DNA of 64,000 nt from RPRC01 sp034933285. Its GTDB lineage: Bacteria; Desulfobacterota; Desulfuromonadia; Geobacterales; Geobacteraceae. Location of the stretch: assembly GCA_034933285.1 (NCBI GenBank), contig JAYFNT010000020.1, positions 135,308 through 199,307 of the forward strand. Reading direction: 5' to 3'. The notes under the pieces were generated by a model. It was not told the DNA's origin and searched no databases. It saw only the letters and a list, made by a program, of their open reading frames with translations. Shown piece after piece: positions 52,414 through 60,407 of the stretch (within the stretch, counting starts at the first letter, position 1; every line of letters starts with the position of its first letter). The position numbers and the translations under genes were made by a program.

Positions 52414-53229
52414 TTAGGGAACTAGTTCGGCTGGAGCCCAGGCCCGTTGGGCCCAATATTCGGGATCATGGGAAGGGACGACTGTGACGCCCGCCAAATC
52501 CTCCAATATGAACCAGTCGATGTTCTGCATTGTTGCGGAGTGATCGGCAGCAATAGCCGGCGGGATCGACTTTTCCATGGATTCGAGGGTGTACAAGGCA
52601 TCTGCGGCATAAATGAATGCGTTGCCCACTGAGGGCTTTACGTAGAGCGACTGGTGACCCAGCGTATGGCCAGGAGTAGGGAAGGCGACAACGGATCTGT
52701 CACCAAAGATATCGAAAACGCCCTGAATCTCCCGGATATTAAGCTCCTCCAGGTATTTGAAATCGCGAGGGCTGTAAGCTGTGCCCATCCGGTGGGTCGC
52801 AACGACCTCTCTTATTTCTGCCAGTTCCGCCTTCTGCACATAGATAGGCACCGTTGTCGCCCGAAGGTCCTCAATCGCACCGGCATGGTCGAGGTGGCCG
52901 TGGCTGAGGATAACGGCCTTGAGGTCGGGCGGCTTGAGTCCCAGAGTTCCAATCGCTTGCGTAAATTCCTGGTCGGGTCCGATCACAGGCCAGAAGTGTT
53001 TGGCTAGTTCTTCACCCCAATACGCCACCGGGTCCCTGGTTGTCTCCCCATTACATCCCGTATCGAAGGCAATCCATTCCTTGCCATGCCGGATGATGAG
53101 AAATGGAACCGGAATCTCCATTGGGATGCCGATGCGCGTGTCCTTAAGGATATATTGAGTTTCCGTTTTCAGGGAACCCGCATTGCAGGCGTACACCTTA
53201 ACCTCGGGGGCAGTCCCACACATTGGCAT
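52414..53229 (-). CDS. metallo-beta-lactamase-fold hydrolase, AHL-lactonase-like
   Basis: A 271-residue hydrolase. The zinc-binding motif SHGHLDHAG (His110, His112, Asp114, His115) is intact, with PTPGHTLGHQSLYV and YAADALY adding the further ligands. The overall pattern (FDTGCN near 57, PSHDPEYW near the C-terminus) is that of N-acyl-homoserine lactone lactonases (AttM/AhlD group). It may degrade quorum signals or another lactone. It is a single gene flanked by palindromic repeat elements, suggesting it is accessory. Confidence 0.82.
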   Translation of the reverse strand: MPMCGTAPEVKVYACNAGSLKTETQYILKDTRIGIPMEIPVPFLIIRHGKEWIAFDTGCNGETTRDPVAYWGEELAKHFWPVIGPDQEFTQAIGTLGLKPPDLKAVILSHGHLDHAGAIEDLRATTVPIYVQKAELAEIREVVATHRMGTAYSPRDFKYLEELNIREIQGVFDIFGDRSVVAFPTPGHTLGHQSLYVKPSVGNAFIYAADALYTLESMEKSIPPAIAADHSATMQNIDWFILEDLAGVTVVPSHDPEYWAQRAWAPAELVP

Positions 53230-53328
53230 TTCTCATCCTCCTCCATTCCGCATGCGTGTCGCATGTCAAGGGCTGACCCTTCTATTTCCCAAGGAGAAAT
53301 TTTCCCTTTATCGCACATTGAGTTGCGG

Positions 53329-54237
53329 TTATTTATGCTTGATGAACGTCCCTTTCTCGAATTCCTCGAAAGCGATGCGCAGTTCTTCCTGGGTGTTCAT
53401 GACAATCGGGCCGTACCAGGCAACCGGCTCGCCGATCGGTTTTCCCGATACGAGAAGGAAACGGACGGGGATTTCCTTGGTGGAAATCTCAACTCCGTCC
53501 CCGTCCCCGTAAAGAACGAGGTCTTCGACGGTACAGGCACACTGCCGCTTGAAATCGAAGTAATTGTCGCCGATCACCTCGTGGGAATAGGCGTTCCGTT
53601 GGGGATCGAAATACCCCGTTCCCTCGACGACGTAAGCAAAGGCTGTGTATCCCCTTTTTATCCCATGGGAAAAAGTCGATCCAGCCGGTATGGTTATGTC
53701 CAGATACTCGGGATCGACAACCACGTCCTGTACCGGCCCCGTCACCCCGCCCAGTTCACCACAGATAATTTTCACCTTCACGTTCCCCGCGACGGTTACT
53801 TCAGGAATCTGCCCGGACGTGATGCCCCGGTAACGGGGCTCCATCATCTTGTGCGACGCGGGGAGATTGGCCCAGAGCTGGGTGCCCCACATGAGGCCAT
53901 CTTCCCTTCCGCGGGGCATTTCCTGGTGAATGATGCCGCTGCCGGCGGTCATCCACTGCACGTCTCCGGACTCGATGACACCTTTGTTGCCCATGCTGTC
54001 GCCATGCTCCACGCGCCCCTGGATGACGTAGGTTATCGTCTCGATCCCCCGGTGGGGATGCCAGGGAAACCCCTTCAGGTACTCGTGCGGGTGCTCGGAG
54101 TGGAAGTCATCGAGCAGGAGAAAAGGGTCAAGCTGCGGCGCCTGGTGATAGCCGAAAGCCCGCTTCAGGTGGACGCCGGCCCCTTCGACGGTTGGCTTGC
54201 TCTTCCAGACTTTACTGATTTTCCGGATGGAATTCAT
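53329..54237 (-). CDS. pirin-family bicupin protein
   Basis: A 302-residue pirin. The N-terminal cupin has the metal site GFPWHPHRGIETITYVIQGRVEHGDS and DVQWMTAGSGIIHQEMP. The C-terminal cupin is less conserved. Bacterial pirins may have quercetinase or regulatory activity; function here is unproven. GGAGG five bases before the ATG at 54237 sets the start. It is a single minus-strand gene within a region rich in palindromic repeats. Confidence 0.9.
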   Translation of the reverse strand: MNSIRKISKVWKSKPTVEGAGVHLKRAFGYHQAPQLDPFLLLDDFHSEHPHEYLKGFPWHPHRGIETITYVIQGRVEHGDSMGNKGVIESGDVQWMTAGSGIIHQEMPRGREDGLMWGTQLWANLPASHKMMEPRYRGITSGQIPEVTVAGNVKVKIICGELGGVTGPVQDVVVDPEYLDITIPAGSTFSHGIKRGYTAFAYVVEGTGYFDPQRNAYSHEVIGDNYFDFKRQCACTVEDLVLYGDGDGVEISTKEIPVRFLLVSGKPIGEPVAWYGPIVMNTQEELRIAFEEFEKGTFIKHK

Positions 54238-54360
54238 AGAAACCTCCATAAAATGGGGAGATCGGCAGCATGAAGAGGGAGACCTGCTTTGAGCATAACA
54301 GATTTGAAGAGTTTCGCAGGTGTGGGAAATTGCTTAAAGCGGGTAAAACCTGACGGATAA

Positions 54361-54431
54361 GGGGACGCCCATGATTTCGTGTGTTACCGATTATTCGAAA
54401 ATACAAACACCCAATTGTCATGGGCGTACCC
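54361..54431. repeat. palindromic repeat, GGGGACGCCCATGA type
   Basis: GGGGACGCCCATGA at 54361 pairs with TCATGGGCGTACCC at the right end (54418-54431). The centre is AT-rich. It shares the GGGGACGCCCAT arm with the element at 62296-62366. Confidence 0.6.
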
Positions 54432-54499
54432 TACGTTCTAAAGACAGCTTGTTGTCGCCGATCCCCCCTCTGGGTGCTGTGAGGCGGAAAACCGTACCC

Positions 54500-54576
54500 T
54501 CATGGGGTCAGGTTAGAGTTTCGGATATTCATTCCGATTGTCATCAAATCCTCAAAAGTCGAACCTGACCCCATGA
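54500..54576. repeat. palindromic repeat, TCATGGGGTCAGGTT type
   Basis: TCATGGGGTCAGGTT (54500-54514) and AACCTGACCCCATGA (54562-54576) are perfect inverted arms. GGGGTCAGGTT-type palindromes are widespread in some environmental bacteria and are thought to be REP-like elements moved by Y1 transposases; no such transposase is in the window. Confidence 0.65.
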
Positions 54577-54580
54577 CCTA

Positions 54581-54619
54581 CAAGATGAGAATTGCATAAA
54601 AACATGAACGTCCCCATCT
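54581..54619. repeat. half copy of the GGGGACGTTCATG repeat
   Basis: CAAGATGAGAATTGCATAAA and the following AACATGAACGTCCCCATCTC equal the right half of the full repeat at 61210-61280. It is directly abutted to the preceding palindrome, implying nested or successive insertions. The 54250-54826 stretch holds only such repeats. Confidence 0.6.
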
Positions 54620-54826
54620 CCCGGCATTTTCGGGCATTTTCGGGCAGGCGGCGTCTTACGGCATTGTTGGGATTACACTTCAATTTTCCAATTTCAAGGG
54701 CAGATCCCGCTTTTTCCTCCACAGGGGCAAATAAGTCTGAAGTCCCTTGAGTAACTGCCGATAAAGTAGAAGAACCGCAATTTGGAGGTGCTGTGTTGCG
54801 GTTCTTTACCCAATTGGAGGTGGAGA

Positions 54827-55882
54827 ATGAAAATGAAGACCAAGGTTATTGCTGCGTTGCTTGCGGTGTTTTCGTGCTGCTTGATTTCTGCCGGATGTGT
54901 AGGCAATACAAACACGGCAAAAGTTATTGATTATTCAAAGACGGACAACTGGCTGTCTCTGCCTTCACAGCTTGATCCTGTACAAAATGTAGATGTTTTT
55001 TACGTGTACCCAACCGAGTACTTTGCTGGATCGACTCGTCCGCTTATCGGCGAAATAAACGATGCTGGCATGGTGGCTGGCGCAAAGAGCGCATTTCAGA
55101 AACAGGCTACAGCCTTTGCCTCAGTCGGGAATATCTATGCCCCGTACTATCGACAGGCAGATGCTGTCTACACCCTGGGTTTGAAGTCCATAGACGACGT
55201 ATATGACTTTATCGGAGGGACACCGGCGACGGATGTGATCGCGGCATTCGATTATTACGTCAAAAATTACAATAACAACCGACCATTCATCCTTGTGAGC
55301 CACTCACAGGGTTCGACTGTGGTTGCGCTGCTGCTGCAGAACTATATGAGAGCCAATCCCGATGTGTACAAAAGAATGATTGCTGCGTATGCCATCGGCT
55401 GGTCCTTCACGCCGGAATATTTTGCCAGGAACACTCATTTGAAATTTGCGCAGGGCCCCGATGATACGGGAGTCGTTATTTCATACAATACTCAAGGCCC
55501 GGGCTTTAAAGGAAGAAATCCGATTGTATTCCCCGGTGCCATGGCTATCAACCCTATTACCTGGACCACGACAGGAGGCTTGGCGACAGTCAATCAAAGC
55601 TCAGGGTCCCTACTACTGAATACTGCCGGCAATGTCATACTCCCGCCACAGTTGCAAACGCGATTTGCAGATGCTCAGGTAACCCGGATCAATCCGATTA
55701 CAAGCGCGATCGATCCCTCATCCAAGACGAGCGTATTGATCTGCTCCAGTGCCGATTCGACAAAGCTGGTTACTGTCCCAGGTTTACCGGAAGGCTTTTA
55801 CCATAACTATGACTATGCATTTTATTACTATGACATTACAAAGAACGCACAAAACAGGGTGAGCAAGTTTGCACTTCAGTAA
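54827..55882 (+). CDS. DUF3089 lipoprotein (alpha/beta-hydrolase-like)
   Basis: A 351-residue protein. The signal ends in a lipobox (SAGC, Cys24), so it is lipid-anchored. The DUF3089 pattern VDVFYVYPTEYF is followed by the nucleophile elbow LVSHSQGST with Ser160, a G-x-S-x-G-like site of lipases or esterases. A C-terminal acid/His pair is plausible (FYHNYDYAFYY). GGAGGTGGAGA precedes the ATG at 54827. It is AT-richer than the core genes and surrounded by repeats. Confidence 0.85.
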   Translation: MKMKTKVIAALLAVFSCCLISAGCVGNTNTAKVIDYSKTDNWLSLPSQLDPVQNVDVFYVYPTEYFAGSTRPLIGEINDAGMVAGAKSAFQKQATAFASVGNIYAPYYRQADAVYTLGLKSIDDVYDFIGGTPATDVIAAFDYYVKNYNNNRPFILVSHSQGSTVVALLLQNYMRANPDVYKRMIAAYAIGWSFTPEYFARNTHLKFAQGPDDTGVVISYNTQGPGFKGRNPIVFPGAMAINPITWTTTGGLATVNQSSGSLLLNTAGNVILPPQLQTRFADAQVTRINPITSAIDPSSKTSVLICSSADSTKLVTVPGLPEGFYHNYDYAFYYYDITKNAQNRVSKFALQ

Positions 55883-55980
55883 AGTACGCTCATCACCCTC
55901 ATGTTTGCTCAAATCATCTGTGATCTGAAGACCTGACACTTTATGCTTCTTTCTGAACAATCAGGGGGGTAATCCCCGCA

Positions 55981-56097
55981 TCATCGCCTCATCAGCGCGA
56001 ACACGCCACAGCCCAGGCATTCACGCGTGTAAGCTGCGTAGCGCTCTGGTTCCGAGGTCAGTTTGGCTCGAACATCTTTCGCGAACTCGTCGTCGTT
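55981..56097 (-). pseudogene. C-terminal gene remnant cut by a palindromic repeat
   Basis: The minus strand reads NDDEFAKDVRAKLTSEPERY, then a CLGCG-containing tail, FALMRR and a stop. It looks like the last 38 codons of a real protein. The upstream part is replaced exactly at the palindrome beginning at 56098. The parent family is not recognised. No start codon or ribosome site remains. Confidence 0.45.
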
Positions 56098-56153
56098 AAA
56101 TAGGGACACTTCCCCATTTAATTTATGGAAAACAGGGAAGTGTCCCTATTTTC
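56098..56153. repeat. palindromic repeat, AAATAGGGACACTTCCC type
   Basis: AAATAGGGACACTTCCC and GGGAAGTGTCCCTATTTT are near-perfect arms around a 19-base centre. Its left end abuts a truncated minus-strand gene and its right end an IS30 remnant, so it marks a junction between two broken genes. Confidence 0.7.
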
Positions 56154-56337
56154 TAATGAAAACACCAACGGTCTGTTAAGGTTCTACTTTCCCAAGGGAA
56201 CAGACTTTCATGCATTTCCAGAGGAGGATCTCGATCAGATAATCGAAAAGGTCAATCATCGACCAAGAAAGTGCCTCAACTACCAGACACCACATGATGT
56301 CTTCTTTAAAAATTTACGTGGTGCACTTGCAATTTGA
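56149..56337 (+). pseudogene. IS30-family transposase C-terminal remnant
   Basis: About 62 codons: NENTNGLLRFYFPKGTDFHA, then IIEKVNHRPRKCLNYQTPHD. This is the final DDE-domain segment of IS30 transposases (NTNGLLRQYFPKGTD ... NxRPRK). The rest of the gene is missing; the repeat at 56098-56153 replaces it. GCACTTGCAATTTGAATTCACC just after the stop resembles an IS30 terminal repeat. Confidence 0.8.
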
Positions 56338-56344
56338 ATTCACC
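56330..56344. repeat. IS30-terminus-like 15-mer (right)
   Basis: CAATTTGAATTCACC is the inverse complement of 52216-52230 and overlaps the 3' end of the IS30 remnant. IS30 terminal repeats typically overlap the transposase stop in this way. Confidence 0.45.
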
Positions 56345-56479
56345 TGGTGTCTCCCTCCGACGCTGCATCGCAAGTGTCTTGGAGCGCATCAGTGGGACGT
56401 TGCTTGTTATTTTTCTAACTGACATATTTAGCAAGTTAGCAAGCAACATCCTTCCAGTTCTTCCTGTGGATTCCGCGCG

Positions 56480-57025
56480 TCATGCCAGCTGATAGCGCAG
56501 GATAACGGCGCCCGTCTCGAGGGGCCGCGAATCGAGGAGCCGCAGCTTCAGGCGCTCCGGACTTGCCTTGAATAGGAAACTGCCGCCGCCGAGGACCGTC
56601 GGCACGACGCAGAGGCGGAACTCGTCGATGAGGCCTTGCGGGATGAGGCTGGCCGAAAGATCGGCGCTGCCGAATATGAAGATGTCCTTGCCGAATTCAG
56701 CCTTCAGTCGCGCGATTTCCTCCGGCACGTTCTCGCGGACGAGCCGCGTGTTATGCCAGTCGGCCTTCTCCATCGTCCGCGAGGCGACGATCTTGGGCAG
56801 GCCGTTCATGAAGTCAGCGATCTCGCCCTTGGCCGACGGCCAGTAATTGGCCATCAGTTCGTAGGTGACGCGGCCGAAGAGAAACGCGCCTGCCGCCTGA
56901 CATTGTTCGATCGAGAACTGCTCAAGCTCATCGCCCCAGACGTCCTCGTGCCAGTCGATGTCGCGGTTCGGCCCTTCGAAATAGCCGTCGAGCGTCATTA
57001 GGTTCCACATGATGAGTTTCCGCAT
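56480..57025 (-). CDS. RibD-C/dihydrofolate-reductase-family protein 1
   Basis: A 181-residue reductase-fold protein. It begins RKLIMWNLMTLDGYFEGPNRDIDW, a RibD C-terminal/DHFR-like signature, and contains LFGRVTYELMANYWP, KIVASRTMEKADWHNT and FGSADLSASLIPQGLIDEFRL. Such proteins bind NADPH but their substrates are usually unknown. It is much richer in GC than its neighbours and differs in sequence from the second copy at 57130, consistent with separate acquisition. The ATG at 57025 has AAGAGG upstream. Confidence 0.85.
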   Translation of the reverse strand: MRKLIMWNLMTLDGYFEGPNRDIDWHEDVWGDELEQFSIEQCQAAGAFLFGRVTYELMANYWPSAKGEIADFMNGLPKIVASRTMEKADWHNTRLVRENVPEEIARLKAEFGKDIFIFGSADLSASLIPQGLIDEFRLCVVPTVLGGGSFLFKASPERLKLRLLDSRPLETGAVILRYQLA

Positions 57026-57129
57026 AGCCCGTGCCTCTTTTTCCTTTGGTTGTCGTCTCGATCGGGAAGTTGCAGGTGAACATGACGACGGCAATGCTTG
57101 CCGGTCGGCCCGTCAAAAAGTTAGCCGTC

Positions 57130-57723
57130 TTAAGCTCCAACAGTACCTGTCTTGACTTTTCCGGATCGCCTGTAATAGGCAATAATCACTCCGCTTGGTG
57201 TAACCGAGCTCTCTATTAATGTAAATGCTGCCGGAATCGTGCCGTCTGCAAACAACTTTTTTCCTTCGCCAAGAGTCAACGGGTAAATTTTGAGCCGGAG
57301 TTCGTCCACTAAATCATTCTTAAGTAGCAGCTGAATGAGCTTACCACTACCCCATACTTGAATGTCAGGACCTTCTGAATTTTTGAGCTTTTCGATATCT
57401 GCCAAGCTTTTGAGGAATACGGTGTTTTTCCAATCTGACTTTTTCAAGGTCTTTGACATGACGTATTTTGTGCCATCATTGATGCCTGGCCAAACGTCTG
57501 TGTGTTCAGGCCAGTAGCCAGCAAAAATTTCAAATGTCTTTCTGCCCAAAAGATACTCTGCGGGTTTCATTTCATTTTCTGCGACCTTACTGTACGCTTT
57601 GTCAAAATACTGTGCCGTCCAGCCGCCATATTTGAAGCCTTCTGAGGCGTCTTCCTTGGGTCCGCCAGGTGCTTGCATTACTCCATCTAATGTAATCATT
57701 GATAAGACGATGATTTTTCTCAT
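57130..57723 (-). CDS. RibD-C/dihydrofolate-reductase-family protein 2
   Basis: A 197-residue relative of the gene at 56480 (YyaP/DHFR-like). The start RKIIVLSMITLDGVMQAPGGP, LLGRKTFEIFAGYWP, KYVMSKTLKKSDWKNT and WGSGKLIQLLLKNDLVDELRLKIYP are typical. It is AT-richer than the first copy. The two are in tandem on the same strand with a 104-base gap. The 3' end TGTVGA is variable. Confidence 0.88.
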   Translation of the reverse strand: MRKIIVLSMITLDGVMQAPGGPKEDASEGFKYGGWTAQYFDKAYSKVAENEMKPAEYLLGRKTFEIFAGYWPEHTDVWPGINDGTKYVMSKTLKKSDWKNTVFLKSLADIEKLKNSEGPDIQVWGSGKLIQLLLKNDLVDELRLKIYPLTLGEGKKLFADGTIPAAFTLIESSVTPSGVIIAYYRRSGKVKTGTVGA

Positions 57724-57760
57724 ATCTCGTCTCCTCGTTAGTATTACTTTCTAAAAATTT

Positions 57761-57812
57761 CGCTCCGGTTCAGTGGCGGCGCACAAGCACTGTTCACTGG
57801 AACCGGTTATCT
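57761..57812 (-). other. weak attC-like palindrome between cassette-type genes
   Basis: CCGGTTCAGTG and CACTGGAACCGG are inverted arms; the right end reads GTTATCT, as in the site at 61104-61162. The left end lacks a convincing AAC core, so this is the least certain of the attC-like sites apart from that at 63345. Confidence 0.3.
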
Positions 57813-57829
57813 CGACTTTCGTGCCAGTC

Positions 57830-58315
57830 TCAACCGCGTCTCGCTGCTTCGATCACGGCGATTTCGATCTTTCCCATCTCCATCATTGCGTCAAAAGCAC
57901 GTTTCGCAGCAGCAGGATCGGGATCGCTGATCGCCTGCGTCAGGGCCAGCGGTGTGATCTGCCAGGACAGGCCCCATTTGTCTTTGCACCAACCGCACAC
58001 GCTTTCCTGACCGCCGTTACTGACAATCGCATTCCAGTACCGATCGGTTTCAGCTTGGTCGGCAGTTGCGACCTGAAACGAGAACGCTTCACTATGCTTG
58101 AACGTCGATCCGCCGTTGAGCCCGAGACACGGGATCCCCATCACGGTAAACCAGACCGTCAACACATCCCCTTTCTTTCCGGACGGAAAATCTCCCGGTG
58201 CACGGTATACCTCGCCAACGGAAGAATCAGGAAAGGTTGCAGCGTAAAACCGCGCCGCCTCCTCAGCGTCGCCATCGTACCAAAGACAAATCGTGTTCTT
58301 CGCGGGCTTTATCAT
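57830..58315 (-). CDS. VOC/PhnB-like protein
   Basis: A 161-residue vicinal-oxygen-chelate protein of the PhnB/3-demethylubiquinone-methyltransferase-like group. Seen are NTICLWYDGDAEEAARFYAATFPD, FTVMGIPCLGLNGG, FSFQVATADQAETDRYWNAI and CGWCKDKWGLSWQITPLAL. GGAGG six bases before the ATG at 58315 sets the start. The frame continues upstream through a VOC fragment without a stop. Substrate unknown. Confidence 0.87.
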   Translation of the reverse strand: MIKPAKNTICLWYDGDAEEAARFYAATFPDSSVGEVYRAPGDFPSGKKGDVLTVWFTVMGIPCLGLNGGSTFKHSEAFSFQVATADQAETDRYWNAIVSNGGQESVCGWCKDKWGLSWQITPLALTQAISDPDPAAAKRAFDAMMEMGKIEIAVIEAARRG

Positions 58316-58339
58316 GTCGTACCTCCATTGTGAAGTGCC

Positions 58340-58541
58340 ACTTGAGGCCGGAGTCGAGTTTGACTTTGCGTTCCAAAGCTCTTGGGCGAGCCTGATGAGA
58401 ATCCCTTCGGTACCCCGGATGTAGCAGAGCCGATATGTGTTTTCGTACTGGACCACTTCGCCGACGAACTCCGAAGGCTTGGGGGGATGGGCCTTTAGAT
58501 GTTCGAGTCCTTTGTGTTTGCAAAAAATAGCGACACTTAAT
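58340..58541 (-). pseudogene. C-terminal remnant of a second VOC/glyoxalase protein
   Basis: The minus strand upstream of the PhnB-like gene reads FCKHKGLEHLKAHPPKPSEF, then YENTYRLCYIRGTEGILI and RLAQEL. The YRLCYIRGTEGI segment is typical of glyoxalase C-termini. An in-frame TAA lies upstream and no start remains. It runs in frame into the PhnB-like gene without a stop, but the intervening bases look non-coding. Confidence 0.5.
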
Positions 58542-58648
58542 ATAGCTTACGAGGTAAAGTATGCGGGGTCAAGCCGTCAACTTTTGACATTGCTTCTTGC
58601 CATTTGTCAGATATTGAGAACGGCCCCTCTTATCGTCTCTGAAAGCAG

Positions 58649-58674
58649 AAAAGGCGGCCAATCGGCCGCCTTTT
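58649..58674. terminator. intrinsic terminator (bidirectional form)
   Basis: AAAAGGCGGCC-AATC-GGCCGCCTTTT is a perfect hairpin with T-runs on either side. It follows the GrpB-like gene on the minus strand. Confidence 0.75.
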
Positions 58675-58685
58675 GATTGAATTAA

Positions 58686-58752
58686 TTTAAAAAATAAATC
58701 CGTCCCCTTTACCTTCTTTTGAATTAAGTATGGTGTCCCCCGAATTCCACAT
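58686..58752. repeat. GGGGGACACCATAC-type repeat inside the GrpB gene 3' end
   Basis: On the minus strand GAATTCGGGGGACACCATAC and TTAATTCAAAAGAAGG are followed by AAAGGGGACGGATTT. GGGGGACACCATACTTAATT-type sequences are recognised as highly repeated REP-like elements in other bacteria; here one replaces the last codons of a gene. Confidence 0.55.
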
Positions 58753-59646
58753 GGCCAACTGTCGCTTCAGGGCCGCGTATCGTGCCGCATCTTCCGCGTG
58801 TGATCGGAGGTGGTCTCTAAAGGCAACGCGTGCCTGCAGGTCTCTTCCATTCAGCATCATATGGACATGATGAGACCGCAAACCCATCAGTTTGTCTCGC
58901 CTGACGAAGGTCAGATGGTTGCCATACCACCAATACTCCCAAAGTTCATTATTGAGTAAAGGAAGAGTTCGTTGCTTCGCTACTGTAAAAGATGGAACTT
59001 CGACAAGCACATCAATTATCGGCTTTGCGATCATTCCCGGTATCGAAGTGCTCCCAAAATGCTCGACCCGCAGTGCCACATCAGATCCCAGACACTCACG
59101 GAGCCAGCCTGAGAACTCAAGAAACTGTTGCGGCCATATAGGGTCATAATCGACAAGGTGAACGCTGTCATCACTACCGGTATGACCCGGCGCGACATAT
59201 GCATTAGCGGTCATTGAAAACTTGCGATGGCTGGAAACGTTAGTTCCGCACCATCCTGAAGGAACTCGGACACTGAATTCACCGGTTACCCCTCGATTGC
59301 AGATAGAAGGCGACTTGCTGAGCCACTGCCAGTTCACATCTTCTTGCCAAACAATGGAAATTTTCCCGTTCATTTGGTTAAGGATCGTCAGACTGTGGTT
59401 GTCCAGATCCAATGCGATCATTCCGTCAGGAATATTCTCGATACTGTCGACTTCAATGCCAAGAAAGGTTATTGGGTCATTCTCATCAGTTAGATAATCG
59501 AATGCCAGGTATCTCGTCAGATTGCCCGTGTTCCTTACTTCCTTGGTCATTCGCATAAAAAGATTGCCATAGAAACTATAGTCGCCGGGAGGGGATGCCC
59601 CGACCTTTACTCCACCTACTAGTCGTATTCTCGCTGTGTTGTCCAT
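58687..59646 (-). CDS. GrpB-family protein with N-terminal extension and repeat-derived tail
   Basis: A 319-residue protein. The C-terminal GrpB (UPF0157, nucleotidyltransferase-fold) domain starts at about 160: VHLVDYDPIWPQQFLEFSG, RVEHFGSTSIPGMIAKPIID, HVHMML, ARYAALKRQLA. The first 155 residues are an unidentified beta-rich domain. The last 20 residues (MWNSGDTILNSKEGKGDGF...) are read from a palindromic repeat (GGGGGACACCATACTTAATT type), so the natural GrpB C-terminus is lost. It is one of the genes in the putative cassette array, on the minus strand. Confidence 0.75.
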   Translation of the reverse strand: MDNTARIRLVGGVKVGASPPGDYSFYGNLFMRMTKEVRNTGNLTRYLAFDYLTDENDPITFLGIEVDSIENIPDGMIALDLDNHSLTILNQMNGKISIVWQEDVNWQWLSKSPSICNRGVTGEFSVRVPSGWCGTNVSSHRKFSMTANAYVAPGHTGSDDSVHLVDYDPIWPQQFLEFSGWLRECLGSDVALRVEHFGSTSIPGMIAKPIIDVLVEVPSFTVAKQRTLPLLNNELWEYWWYGNHLTFVRRDKLMGLRSHHVHMMLNGRDLQARVAFRDHLRSHAEDAARYAALKRQLAMWNSGDTILNSKEGKGDGFIF

Positions 59647-59662
59647 ACAATTTTATTCATCC

Positions 59663-59713
59663 TTCCAACCGCATGAGGGTCTGCCGCTCGGCGGCAGCAC
59701 CCGAAGGTTAGAG
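59663..59713 (-). other. attC-like recombination site
   Basis: A 51-bp imperfect palindrome with ends TTCCAAC and GTTAGAG, the R''/R' core pattern of integron attC sites. Its inner arms are CTGCCGC/GCGGCAG. The HEPN gene stop codon (TAA) lies within its end core, as is usual for cassette genes. It separates the HEPN and GrpB-like genes. Confidence 0.6.
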
Positions 59714-60397
59714 ATCGCGATTTTGGAAGTCCTCAGGAAAATGTTTACTCTCCCTGATTCGTTTCATCCGCTCCTCGTCTGCTCGAAGCCCGTCATCTAA
59801 CACATACAGAAGAGAAACCGCCCCGTCTCCAGCAGTGATTACGTCGAAGCACGTCGAAGAATCCAAGTTGAATAGTGAAACGCCATCGAGAACATCTGAA
59901 AGTGAATCAAGTACAAGCTTTATCTTAGCGCGGCTCGCAGCCATTAATGGATCAGCGCCAGTCTCCACAGCTAGATTGAAGTCCTTGTGCGCAATGTGTC
60001 TATTGCGCCAATCACGGCAAAAACTCGCATTTTCAACTGCCACTTCAACTAACCGTGAGACATTATCTTTTGTTTTTTCATCTTTAATCAGATTTGGAAG
60101 TTTCCGGATAGTCAGATTTTCTTTGCCTGCAGATTTTGGCGGGTCTGTTAGTCTTGCAATGTGCAGAATCGTACCTTCCCATAACGAGTCTTGGGCTATT
60201 CTGAAAAAGTGTCCTGCAGCTTTATTTATCAGTTCGATGCGGGAGGGTTTCGTGCCGAAAAGGTCAACATACTCCTTCCACTTCGAATGAAGCCACGCAA
60301 GTTCATTCCAAAGAGCATGATATAGACCGCCGAGTTCGTCACCCATGGACTCAAAATGGTGTTGTTTCACCTCTTCTGCTGTTCTTTCTCTTGACAT
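59708..60397 (-). CDS. HEPN/AbiU2-like protein
   Basis: A 229-residue helical protein resembling the AbiU2 HEPN group (ELGGLYHALWNELAWLHSKWKEY, ELINKAAGHFFRIAQDSLWEGTILHIARLTD). A possible HEPN RNase motif R-x5-H is seen as RNRHIAH (Arg131, His137). Such proteins occur in abortive-infection and toxin systems, but no antitoxin partner (MNT-type) is adjacent. It is a single-gene cassette between two attC-like sites. Confidence 0.75.
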   Translation of the reverse strand: MSRERTAEEVKQHHFESMGDELGGLYHALWNELAWLHSKWKEYVDLFGTKPSRIELINKAAGHFFRIAQDSLWEGTILHIARLTDPPKSAGKENLTIRKLPNLIKDEKTKDNVSRLVEVAVENASFCRDWRNRHIAHKDFNLAVETGADPLMAASRAKIKLVLDSLSDVLDGVSLFNLDSSTCFDVITAGDGAVSLLYVLDDGLRADEERMKRIRESKHFPEDFQNRDL

Positions 60398-60407
60398 TTT
60401 CTTAATT

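Noticed and set aside
57830..58456. 208-residue version of the PhnB-like protein
   Set aside because: The extra N-terminus is a VOC remnant plus leader; GGAGG selects the ATG at 58315.
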